Shown here: positions 1-10,147 of the stretch, in pieces
Position numbering within the stretch: position 1 is the stretch's first letter
How the letters are laid out: each line of letters opens with the position of its first letter
Assembly (NCBI RefSeq): GCF_018446385.1
Contig: NC_056000.1
Coordinates: forward strand, 50,004,722-50,068,721
From: Zingiber officinale
Lineage: Eukaryota > Streptophyta > Magnoliopsida > Zingiberales > Zingiberaceae
Direction of reading: 5' to 3'
DNA: 64,000 nucleotides
Notes under the pieces: model-generated
Databases searched by the model: none
The model's input: the letters and a program-made list of their open reading frames with translations, nothing else
What the model was told of the DNA's origin: nothing
Program-made: the position numbers and the translations under genes

Positions 1-2601
1 TCTTAAACACAGGGAGACTAACACACTCATAATAAGAAGGAGCCCAAAAATATAATTTGGGATTGGTGCGGTAGTTCAATAATAGTTCTCTAGTGAAATG
101 AATTATTATTGATAAAATTAAGTTGTGTGTTCGGGGCGAACACGGGATGCTTAATTTTATCGGGAGACCAAAACCAATTCCTCCTCTCGGTCCCTATCGT
201 AGCCTCTTATTTATAGAGTACTATACCCACCTATACCCACCTTCTATACTCACCTAAAGGGGGTCGGCCAAACTAGCTTGGAATCAAGCTAGGGCCGGCC
301 TAAGCATGGTTTAGGGTGGTCGGCCCTAGCTTGAACCCAAGCTAGAGGGGCCGGCCATAATTAAATTAAAAAGAATTTTAATTTTATTTTTTATTATGTG
401 GAAGATATAATTTATTAAAGAGAATTAAAATTAAAATATCTCTCTAAAAGGATCTACAAAAGATTAAAGAAAGAGATTAGATCTCTTTCCTTATTTGTAG
501 ATTGGAAAGATATTTTATTTTTTCTCTTTAAAAATTATTCACATGTTGAAAAATTAAAATTATAGAAATTTCTTTTTATCAACCATGAAGGGATTATAAA
601 GGGAAATTTTATTTTTTAAAATTTCCAAAGACAAATAAGGAAGTTTTAATTGTTGATTGAAACTCTCCTAATTTTTCTATTTGAGGTGGTCGGCCATGAT
701 TAGTTGATTAAGAAATTTTATTAAAATTTTCTTAATTAATTATTGTCAAAGAAAGTTAAGGAAATTTTATTATAAATAAATTTCCTTATTTGCCAAAGCC
801 AAGGAATATAAAAGAAGGGGTAGAGGTGTCTTCATGGGTGACAACTTCTATTGTTCTCTCCCTCTTTTCCTTGGTGTTGTAGCCGGCCATTCTCTTTTTC
901 TTTCTTCCTCTTTGTGGTGGCCGAATTCTTCATCTCCCTTGGAGCTCTTGTGGTGGCCGGATACTACTTGGAGAAGAAGAAGAAGGAGGAGAGAAAGCTT
1001 GCATCCCTTGGAGCTTGGTTGGTGATTTGTTCTTCATCCTTGGTAAAGCTTCCTTGTTGTGGCCGAACCTAGCTAGGAGGAGGAGAAGGTGGTTGGTGGT
1101 TTCTCATCTCGGAAGATCGTTGCCCACACTGTTGGAGTGTATATTGAAAGTCTAAGCTTTGTAAACATTCATTATGAATAAAGAATCACATTTGGTCAAA
1201 TTGTCTACATTTAGTTGTAGTTGTTCAATTAATTTATACTGTAGATAACATAGTATGTGGTGTCACATGCAGAAGATGATGTTATCAGTACCTTATAAAT
1301 TATAAACAGTAGCTCACGACCAAAATGGAAAGGAACAAACCATTAGAAGGTCGTAGTGTAATTAGGTATCAGTTTATCTTGACTGTATAATTACACTAGT
1401 ACACTTAGAGTGTATTGAGTAGGACCATTTGAGGTCATTTCTTTTATACTGATTTTATAAAGAAATAAAGACCTCGGTTATTATGGAAGTGTGTGCTCTT
1501 AATCCTAATATAATAACAAGCACATATATTTGATATTTATTTCTTTAATTTATCAATGGGTGAGATTTAGTTCGATGAATCAATAAGCCCGATAAGTTGG
1601 GAAATGGTATCACTTATAGTGTGTGTTGTTGATTATAGAAGGAAACTGTGTCCTAAAGATACTAGGTTGATAATGTCCCCAAGAGGAGCTCATAAGGATT
1701 GTCATGTTAAACCCTGCAGGTGAACTTAGTCCGACATGACGATAAGGTTGAGTGGTACTACTCTTGGATTAAGATATTAATTAAATGAGTTGTCAGTAAC
1801 TCACTTAATTAGTGGACATTCGATATCTTAAACATAGGGAGACTAACACACTCATAATAAGAAGGAGCCCAAAAATGTAATTTGGGATTGGTGCGATAGT
1901 TCAATAATAGTTCTCTAGTGGAATGAATTATTATTGATAAAATTAAGTTGTGTGTTCGGGGCGAACATAGGATGCTTAATTTTATCGGGAGACCAAAACC
2001 AATTCCTCCTCTCGGTCTCTATCGTAGCCTCTTATTTATAGAGTACTATACCCACCTATACCCACCCAAAGGGGGTCGGCCAAGCTAGCTTGGGAACCAA
2101 GCTAGGGCCGGCCTAGGTATAAATTGGGGTGGCCGGCCCTAGCTTGAACCCAAGCTAGTGTAATAAAAAAATAATTTTAATTTTTATTATGTGGGAGATA
2201 TAATTTATTAAAGAGAATTAAAATTAAAATATCTCTCTTGTAAAAGATCTACAAAAGATTAAGGAAAGAGATTAGATCTCTTTCCTTATTTGTAGATTGG
2301 TGAGATATTTTATTTTCTCTTTAAAAATTATTCACATGTTGTAAAATTAAAATTATAGAAATTTCCTTTTATCAACCATGAAGAGATTTTTAAAGAGAAA
2401 TTTTAATTTTAAAAATTTCCGGAAACAAATTAGGAAGTTTTAATTGTTGATTAAAACTTGTCTAATTTATCTCTTTTAGTGTGGCCGACCATTAGAGATT
2501 AAATTGGAAAATTTTATTTTATTTTTCTCAATTAAATCATGTCAAGGAAATTAAGGAAATTTTATTGTAATTAAATTTCCTAATTTGCCTAGGCCAAGGA
2601 A

Positions 2602-2609
2602 TATAAAAG
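2602..2609 (+). promoter_or_regulatory. LTR TATA box (TATAAAAG)
   Basis: TATAAAAG lies about 900 bp before the LTR right end, in a context that is the same in the outer copy (about 808) and in the 46558 copy (48055-48062). It would place the R/U5 leader in the last roughly 870 bp of the LTR, including the paired hairpins. Promoter function is inferred from position and conservation only. Confidence 0.55.
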
Positions 2610-3304
2610 AAGGGGTGAGGGTGCCTTCACAAGACACAACCTCTATTATTTTCTCTCCTTCTTTTATTTCTTGGAGTGGCCGGCCATCCTCTTCCTCTCT
2701 CCCTCTTTGTGGTGGCCGAAACTCTCAAAGGCTTGGAGCTCTTGTCGCGGCCGGATACTACTTGGAGAAGAAGAAGAAGAAGAAGAAGAAGAGAAAGCTA
2801 GCATCTCTTGGAGCTTGGTTGGTGTTTTGTTCTTCATCCTTGGTAAAGCTTTTTGTGGCCGAACCTAGCTAGGAGGAGAAGAAGGTGGTAGGTGGTTTCT
2901 CATCTCGGAAGATCGTTGCCCACACAACGTCCGAGGTTAGAAGAGGAATACGGTAGAAGATCAAGAGGTCTTTCTAAAAGGTATAACTAGTAGTTTTTCC
3001 TTTTCCGCATCGTATTAGTTATTTATGAAAATAATACCAAATACAAGAGGCTTACGTTCTAGTTTTTCGAATATATTTTTTTTCGATGTTGTGTTCTTTT
3101 GTTTTATTTTTCCTTGTGATTTGATTGTTCTTTTCGGTTAACCTAAAGTTATTTTAGGAAATTAAATATTAGCTTTCTATAAAAGGTTTTGTCTAGTCGG
3201 TGGTGGTTGCTCCCATATCCAAGAAGGCCATGTGCCTCACCACGTCAGTACTGGGAACCAATTATGGAAATTAATATTTAATGGAATTAATAACTTAAGG
3301 TGAT

Positions 3305-3410
3305 TTGGGTCGAACGTGTTAAGTTCCGCAGGAGACCCAAGTCAAAACCTAAAAGAACGAATAGATTAAGTTTTGGATCAAACGTGTTAAGTTCCGCAGG
3401 CGATCCAAAA
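3305..3410 (+). other. Twin U5 hairpins with near-identical 22-nt loops
   Basis: Hairpin 1 pairs TTGGGTC (3305-3311) with GACCCAA (3334-3340). Hairpin 2 pairs TTTTGGATC (3371-3379) with GATCCAAAA (3402-3410). Both loops are 22 nt and share AACGTGTTAAGTTCCGCAGG. The same pair occurs at 3892-3997, 48755-48860 and, on the minus strand, 15370-15475. The third stem pair of hairpin 1 varies as G-C, G-U or A-U between copies, which keeps pairing. The role in the element is unknown; the position before the primer-binding site would suit packaging, dimerisation or leader control, as inference only. Confidence 0.75.
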
Positions 3411-4097
3411 TTTAATTTAAAAGAACACATGGTAGCTAGGAAAAGGTTCAGACCTTTGTACAAAATTTTTGTACAGTGGAACCTCTAGGTTTTCCGAGTA
3501 GCAACCAACACACACAACGTTCGAGGTTAGAAGAGGAATACGGTAGAAGATCAAGAGGTTTTTCTAGAAGGTATAACTAGTAATTTTTCCTTTCCGCATC
3601 ATACTAGTTATTTATGGAAATAATACAAAATACAAGAGGCTTACGATTCTAGTATTTCGAATATGTTTTTAGATGTTGTATTCTTTTGTTTTATTTTTCC
3701 TTGTGATTTGATTGTTCTTTTCGGTTAACCTAAAGTTATTTTAGGAAATTAAATATTAGCTTTCCATAAAAGGTTTTATCTAGTCGGTGGCGGTTGCTCC
3801 CATATCCAAGAAGGTCGTGTGCCTCGCCACGTCAGTACTGGGAACCAATTATGGAAATTAATGTTTAATGGAATTAATAACTTAAGGTGATTTGGGTCGA
3901 ACATGTTAAGTTCCGCAGAAGACCCAAGTCAAAACCTAAAAGAACGAATAGATTAAGTTTTGGATCAAACGTGTTAAGTTTCGCAGGCGATCCAAAATTT
4001 AATTTAAAAGAACACATGGTAGCTAGGAAAAGGTTCAGACCTTTGTACAAAATTTTTGTACAGTGGAACCTCTAGGTTTTTCGAGTAGCAACCAACA

Positions 4098-5532
4098 CCA
4101 TCTTGATCGATCGATCCGTTGTATGTCCCAATCACCAGAGGGGTATAGTGTCTGGGCAGAGGATCTTGTAAGATCCCTTCTGAGAACTGTCGGTTGAACT
4201 GTTCGGGCGACGCGACACTTCGGGGCACCTTGCCCTTTCGTGCGTTCAGAACAAGAGCATCATTCGAAGATGATTCCCGTTCTTGATTCGCCTGGGCTAT
4301 TTCTAAGGGGGTTTGGAACAAAGCGCGATAGAAGGTGATCGGCGCGGGTGACGCTTCCCCCTGCGTACCGGTCGACCTTCTATTCTACCCCCATACTGAG
4401 ATTTGCTCCGCTCGTCTACCGGCCGCCGATGTTGCAGGATGCGGCGCTAGCCGATCGGCTAATGCCTATTGTTGCTGCTGCTCAATCATCTTTGTCGCTC
4501 AGGCTTGCACGAGCATGTCGAGCTCTTCCTAGGTGAGTGTCACTGTGGTGAGTCGTCCACCGTCCTCAATCTTCTCGGTTTGGATGTAGGCTATGTTCCC
4601 ACAGACGGCGCTAAATATGATCATGTCCGAAAGTCGAAGAGATGGAAAACCGGGGATGTAGCGCTCCTGCTGACCGCCTGTAGACTCCGCTCGGACCTGC
4701 AACACAAACTACGTCAGTGCCGAGTCAGGAAAGGGGTCCTTGGTGGTGGCCCTCCGACGCTCAAGTTAGTCACCGGTGATGAAGTATATGACGGAGCAAC
4801 AAGAAGACTGTAACACAAACAGTGAATATCGCATACCTCCGCCGATACTTGGACCCCCCTTTATATAGAGCTTCAGTAGCGTGGGTGCATGCTTCCCAAG
4901 GATTCCCAAGGAGAGCACGCTTCTCAAAGTTTTCACTGAAAATACTTGTCAGTAAAGTGTCTCTGACACAGTACATTAACAGGTCGAGCATATCTTTGAA
5001 GTGACAGTGGAAATTTCCGCCGTACAATCTTCTAGCTGTCCATGTCCAGTGTCGGCGGCACCAACTCCCAAAAGGATATTGCTAGATATCAAAGGGAGTG
5101 TCCTGCTAGGCCGAGTAGGTTGGTCGCTTGGTCGGAATTTAGCCGCTCTGGTGGGTTGTCTAGTAGACCAGAATCTCGCTATTCCTTGCTCGTATGTCCG
5201 CTCGACCGAAGGTCCACTTTGCCACTGTCGAGACCCGTTGTCAGATCGAGTAGGGTAGCCGCTCGATCGAAGTTGAACTCTACCCGTATGAAGCTCTGCT
5301 ATCTGGCCGAGCGGGGTAGCCGGTCGGCTCGGCTTCTGCACACCGTCTCCCTTGAGCGTCGGTCGTCTGCTTCTCTTCTTAGCGAAGATGATAGTGGGTC
5401 GGAGCCTTCTCCCCGGTCGGGGCATGCTTCATCCGACCGACCGATGCCATCTGCGCGTTGACCGGCTTGACTCTGACCTACATTGACCTCTACCGTGGCA
5501 GCGGGGTGAGACTCGTCATTATCATCGCATCA
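4098..5532 (-). mobile_element. Gypsy (Tat-type) element, 5' LTR and part of gag, minus strand
   Basis: The LTR spans 4618-5532 in minus orientation: on the plus strand it starts TGATCATGTCCG and ends CGCATCA. Next to it, around 4595-4612, is the complement of the CTGTGGGAAC-type primer region typical of Tat elements. Bases 4098-4590 encode, on the minus strand, part of a gag (for example QFSEGILQDPLPRHY) closely resembling the gag at 13928-14521. The Copia LTR at 1-4097 interrupts it, and the rest lies beyond the window. It is degraded, with several breaks. The 5 bases after it, ACCGT, would be the right target repeat, but the left one cannot be seen. Confidence 0.75.
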
Positions 5533-7227
5533 ACCGTAAGTATTAAATTATGTTATTATTAAAATCTCTGAATTTAAAATTGAACTATAGATTATATTTT
5601 ATTCTCGTAATCTTAAAATATTATATGATTACATGATAATAATATTATAAAGTTATATATATGATAAATTAAATTAAATACGGTGTTCATATTTTTCAAG
5701 TTGAATTTAAAGAATTTAAATTAATTATTTAGATTTTTTTTTTATAATTTACATTTTTTATATTCTACTAAATATAATCAATAAAAACTCATAAATATTT
5801 ATCTAGTTTAAAAGAGAAAAAAAGGGAAGATTAATATTGTTTGAGGAGACCTATTTTTTCAAATTTACTTTGGGATGCAAAGTCTATAAAACTAACATTG
5901 CAATGTTTTCTTTATTTTTTATTATATCTTGATTGTTTTAAAATTGGACGGCAATATGGTCGTCAGACTATTTTTTTTTCCTAATTCATTAGGAAAAACA
6001 AATTTTAAAATTATATATATATATATATATATATAGAAAGAGAAATTCTAAGATTTTTTTTAGATTTTTAAATTTAGTTTAGTAATTCAACTCGACCCTA
6101 AGCCATGCTTCCAACACATATGATGCGACATTAACACTCAATTTAACTTGTCTAGATTAGACTTGGCACAACATAATTAAACAATATATAATATTCATTC
6201 TTTATTTTATTTATGTCATGTTACATTCTTATATTTGTTTTATCGAAATAAGTATTACATTCACCTGGTTGGTTTTTTTAAATGATTACTTGGCTAAATT
6301 TTGTGAAAGAAAATTTTCCCTTGAATGAATAAAAAAATTGAGTAAAATTTTCTTTATCAACAAATTTTTATTATTTTAAAACACTCTAAAATTATTTTAA
6401 CTATATTTTTATTGTGTTTCCAAAATATCTCCAATATAATATTATCATTTTACATCCCATAATTTATATTTGTAAGTATTCTAAGGGTTATATCACTAAA
6501 AAATAATCATGCTTTTACGAAGAAATTTACAATGAAATTTTCTTTAGCAACTAAGTTGTCACAAAATTTTATGAAATTTTTTTTTAAATTGATCATAAAT
6601 CAACGATAAAAATATTTATCATCATAAATCAACGATGAAATTAGTGACCAAATAATTTCGTCATAAATTAGCAACAGTATTTTCATCGATAATTTATAAC
6701 GGAAATTATTTTCATGGCTACTTGTATTAATTAAAAAAATAAATTAGAAATATTTTCTTTTAACCTGTCTAATTATTTTTATCCTTCATCCACCTGGAGA
6801 GTGACCGATTTAACTTCATAAATATTTTTCATCTGCTATTTGATAAAATCGAGAAGTATATATGGACGACGAGGATGACCTAACAGTAATTTGATGGACA
6901 AAGACATTTACTTGCATTGTGTGGAAATTGAACCATTCGTTATTAAAAAAATTCATCCGTCTATTTATCTGGGGCTAAATTAGAGATAGTTTACATATAT
7001 ATGGAAGTATCCATAAGTATTTTGGATAAAATAAATACGAAACTATATTTAATTTCGGCAAACACAAAGTACGAAATGAGAATATATGAAAGTAATTTGG
7101 ATAAAAGGTAAAAAACATGACGTTTAATTCATTAGTGATTAAAAAGACATTTATTTAATAGAAAATGATATAAACTATACAAAATAATTAGAAATATATA
7201 TTTACAAAGAGTCCCCACATACGAACA
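5533..7227. other. AT-rich intergenic region
   Basis: No convincing gene was found. An (AT)n run lies at about 6014-6034. Around 6500-6720 there are repeated motifs of the type AATTTCGTCATAAATTAGCAA and their near inverses, which look like the subterminal region of an old DNA transposon, but no clean ends were seen. Confidence 0.6.
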
Positions 7228-7300
7228 GATGCTGTGGTGTAGTGGTTATCACGTTAGTCTTACACACTAAAGGTCCCCAGTTCGATCCTGGGCAGCATCA
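7228..7300 (+). tRNA. tRNA-Val (anticodon UAC)
   Basis: The 73-nt sequence folds as a cloverleaf. The acceptor GATGCTG (7228-7234) pairs with CAGCATC (7293-7299), with discriminator base A7300. The D arm contains GTGTAGTGGTTATCAC. The anticodon stem TTAGT/ACTAA encloses loop CTTACAC with anticodon TAC at 7261-7263. The T arm is CCCAG-TTCGATC-CTGGG. Internal A and B boxes (TGTAGTGGTTA, GTTCGATCC) are the expected Pol III promoter. There is no intron. It closely resembles the plant nuclear tRNA-Val(UAC) pattern. Confidence 0.95.
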
Positions 7301-7755
7301 ATCCATTCTCTGTTTTCATTTTTAATAAAGAAAAAAGTTGTGCCGGTTAAAAGTGAGGAAGTCAACTATGCACGAATTCCACTCTTTTCCATCGTTTTTC
7401 TTTTTCCTTTTTTTTTTAAAAAAAAAAAGAAGAAGAGAAGTTGAAGGCAACTATGCACGAATTCGTTGTTGGCACGATCATGCTCTTCTGTCTTCCAATT
7501 TGAAGTCTTCTCCAACCCTTCCACCTTTTGCCAACGTTCTTCAATTATTCTTAGTTCTTCAGCCCTTCTTGGCAGGCAGCTGTTCGCGAGGTTCATCTTT
7601 CTTTACTTCTAACTAAATTTGGCTTGTGGCAATTTTAATTTTGTTACAGCTAAATCAAAGTCTTAAGTTATCAATCTGCCACGCATCTAGCTACTAGCTC
7701 CTTGAATCTGTTGTTTAATTTCCCTAAAATTGCACTTTAACCAAGCATTGCTCAG

Positions 7756-9738
7756 ATGGGCGTGTGCCTGAGCAAAGGCAAACGGCCGGCGGCGGGAACA
7801 GAAGCCACTGATAAGTTAAGTTCTTCGGCCCTTCTTGGCGGTGCCGTCCTCGGCAAGCCATTTGAGGACGTGAGGTCCGTTTACGCCCTCGGCAAGGAGC
7901 TCGGCCGTGGCCAGTTCGGCGTGACCTATCTCTGCACCGACAAGGTGACCGGCGCGAAGTACGCATGCAAGTCCATCTCCAAAAGGAAGTTGGCCAACGA
8001 AAGCGAGCGGGAGGACGTCCGGAGGGAGATCCAAATCATGCAGCACCTCACCGGTCAGGCCAACGTAGTCGAGTTCAAGGGGGCTTACGAGGACAAGAGC
8101 TCGGTGAACTTGATCATGGAGCTGTGCGCCGGAGGAGAGCTGTTCGACCGGATCATCGCCAAGGGGCACTACTCGGAGCGGGCGGCGGCGGCCATGTGCA
8201 GGGCGATAGTGAACGTGGTGAACATCTGCCATTTCATGGGGGTGATGCATCGCGATCTTAAGCCCGAAAACTTCCTGCTCGCTTCCATGGACGAGGGAGC
8301 CATGCTCAAGGCCACTGATTTCGGACTCTCTGTTTTCATCGAGGAAGGTAATTAAGCCAATTTCAAACTGTCACAATTGGTAGCTAGAGGTTGACTTTTT
8401 CACTGTCAAAGATTACAGAATCTATTGATCACTTCAGGCAAAGTGTATAGAGATATAGTTGGAAGTGCCTACTACATTGCTCCTGAAGTCTTACGGCAAC
8501 GTTACGGGAAGGAGATAGATATTTGGAGTGCAGGCGTTATTTTGTATATTCTTCTCTGTGGCGTACCTCCTTTTTGGGCTGGTAATTCATTAAGCTTGCA
8601 TCTATTTGTTTCATGCATCTCTTTAATTAATTTCTCCATAGATACTGAAAGAGGAATCTTTGATGCTATCATCGAGGGAGAGATCGATTTCGAGAGTCCA
8701 CCGTGGCCATCTATATCGAACAGTGCCAAAGACTTAATCAAGAAGATGCTGACGCAGGATCCAAAGAAAAGAATCACTTCTGCTCAAGTTCTCCGTATGA
8801 ACCTTGTTATGTAACTTAAATTATATATATGATCTCTTGTTTGGGAATCATGCATGGAGCTGCGGCATGTCTTTTCAGAGCACCCGTGGCTCAAGGAAGG
8901 CGGAGAGGCATCAGACAAACCCATAGACAGCGCAGTGCTGTCAAGGATGAAGCAGTTCCGTGCCATGAACAGGCTTAAGAAGATGGCTCTGAAGGTTATA
9001 GCTGAGAGCCTTTCAGAAGAAGAAATCAAAGGGCTGAAGCAGATGTTCGCCAACATGGACACAGACAACAGTGGGACGATCACGTACGAGGAACTGAAGA
9101 CGGGATTGGCTCGCCTCGGGTCGAAGCTCTCAGAGACTGAAATCAAGCAACTGATGGATGCAGTAACAAAAATCTGAATTATTCCTGAGTTGCATTATTT
9201 TTAAGTACGATCAGACTATACTGATCGATGACAAAATTAATGAATAATTGTCTCTTTAATTTTTCAGGCTGATGTGGATGGAAATGGGACGATCGACTAT
9301 ATCGAGTTCATAACGGCCACAATGCATCGGCATAGACTAGAAAGGGAGGAGCACTTGTATAAAGCTTTTCGATATTTCGATAAGGACGACAGTGGGTGAG
9401 ATTGTGTGTGTGGAACTCTACTGATAATTGGCATTTTAATTTCTTTTCTACTGATCCCCTCGTCGATCGACAGGTTTATTACGAGAGATGAACTTGAGAC
9501 AGCCATGATAGAGCATGGAATGGGCGACTTGGAGACTATCAAAGAGACCATATCGGAAGTCGATAAAGATAATGTAAAGTGCACAACACAGTTGATGATC
9601 AGTTGTTTTGTTCATCATAGACGCGCACGTAATATTGATCTGTCTCTCTCTGTCTGGCCACAGGATGGGAGGATCAACTACGAGGAATTTTGTTCAATGA
9701 TGCGAAGTGGTGCGCAGCAGCCATTGAAGCTGGTGTAG
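7756..9738 (+). CDS. CPK: Calcium-dependent protein kinase (CDPK/CPK)
   Basis: This encodes a Ser/Thr kinase that is switched on directly by Ca2+ and phosphorylates signalling targets. Proposed exons are 7756-8347, 8438-8581, 8642-8794, 8879-9162, 9268-9395, 9474-9573 and 9664-9738. All have GT-AG introns and the frame closes to 491 residues, a normal length. The start MGVC gives Gly2 for N-myristoylation and Cys4 for possible palmitoylation, so membrane attachment is likely. The kinase domain spans about 44-302, with GRGQFG loop, Lys72, [11 protein letters not shown] at 188-190 and APE. A junction/autoinhibitory segment (about 316-340, [17 protein letters not shown]) follows, then four EF hands: [36 protein letters not shown] and [12 protein letters not shown], the last rebuilt across intron 6. 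All catalytic and Ca2+-binding residues look present. The GC-rich first exon suits a monocot. The exact paralogue (CPK29-like?) is uncertain. Confidence 0.93.
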
Positions 9739-9774
9739 TTTGCTAATTGGTTCATCTTGCTAGCCATTTGGGTT

Positions 9775-9880
9775 AGTCCTACCTTCTGAAGAAGGCAAAC
9801 TTTATCGTCGTGTGGTCTCACAGGCATAAGTTCGAGTCGCGGAAACGAAGCTGCTCTCGGCTGCTTGTTTTCTTAAAATT
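9775..9880 (+). mobile_element. Possible tRNA-derived SINE remnant
   Basis: Just after the kinase stop codon, GTGGTCTCACAGG and GTTCGAGTCGCGGAAAC recall the B-box region of plant Au-type SINEs. No clear head, tail or target repeat was found. This may be part of the kinase 3' UTR. Confidence 0.3.
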
Positions 9881-10147
9881 TATTTTTGAGTTGAAATGTT
9901 TGAAAGGATTGTCAAATTACTTTTTTTTTCCAGGAATAAATAAATAAATATTTCATTTATTATTATATTTTTAATTATTAATATTGTGAAGTGAAGGCCT
10001 TGGTATTTTTAGAAAACAGTGAGCCTCACGCGAAGTTCTACTGCGTCTCTCTTAAACCCTCGCTCTTACCTTCGCCGTTCCTCTTCCTCGCCACCGTCCG
10101 CTTCCGCAGCAGCCGCCGCCGATTTGGCGGTCCTCCCAACTCTTCCC

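Larger units (their letters stand above)
1130..3510 (+). mobile_element. Nested Copia solo LTR with 5-bp target repeat CACAC
   Basis: The 2381-bp unit begins TGTTGGAGTGTATA and ends GCAACCAACA. It is flanked by CACAC at 1125-1129 and 3511-3515, a clean 5-bp target-site duplication. The host sequence on both sides is another copy of the same LTR, so one family member landed in another. No internal region is present, so it is a solo LTR, which normally arises by recombination between the two LTRs of a full element. It differs from the outer copy by scattered substitutions, so it is not a very recent event. Confidence 0.9.
1..4097 (+). mobile_element. Outer Copia LTR, split by a nested LTR of the same family
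   Basis: Bases 1-1129 and 3516-4097 together match the same long LTR family as 46558-48960. The right end reads GAGTAGCAACCAACA at 4097, the CA terminus shared by all copies here. The left end lies outside the window. No primer-binding site follows; the next bases belong to a minus-strand Gypsy gag, so this is probably a solo LTR inserted into that Gypsy element. A second LTR of the same family sits inside it (1130-3510). LTR features shared with the other copies are a TATA box, GAA-rich leader and paired U5 hairpins (3892-3927 and 3958-3997 here). Family assignment rests on the 46558 copy, which is followed by a tRNA-Met-type primer site and Copia pol. Confidence 0.85.

Noticed and set aside
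8348-8437. Kinase exon 1 reading on into intron 1 as a shorter protein
   Set aside because: The frame stops soon after 8347, and a good GT-AG intron restores [14 protein letters not shown], the expected activation-loop sequence.
10019-10147. N-terminal extension of the PPR protein from 10019
   Set aside because: The codon at 10019 is GTG. A nuclear plant gene would be expected to start at ATG, and the first in-frame ATG is 10148.
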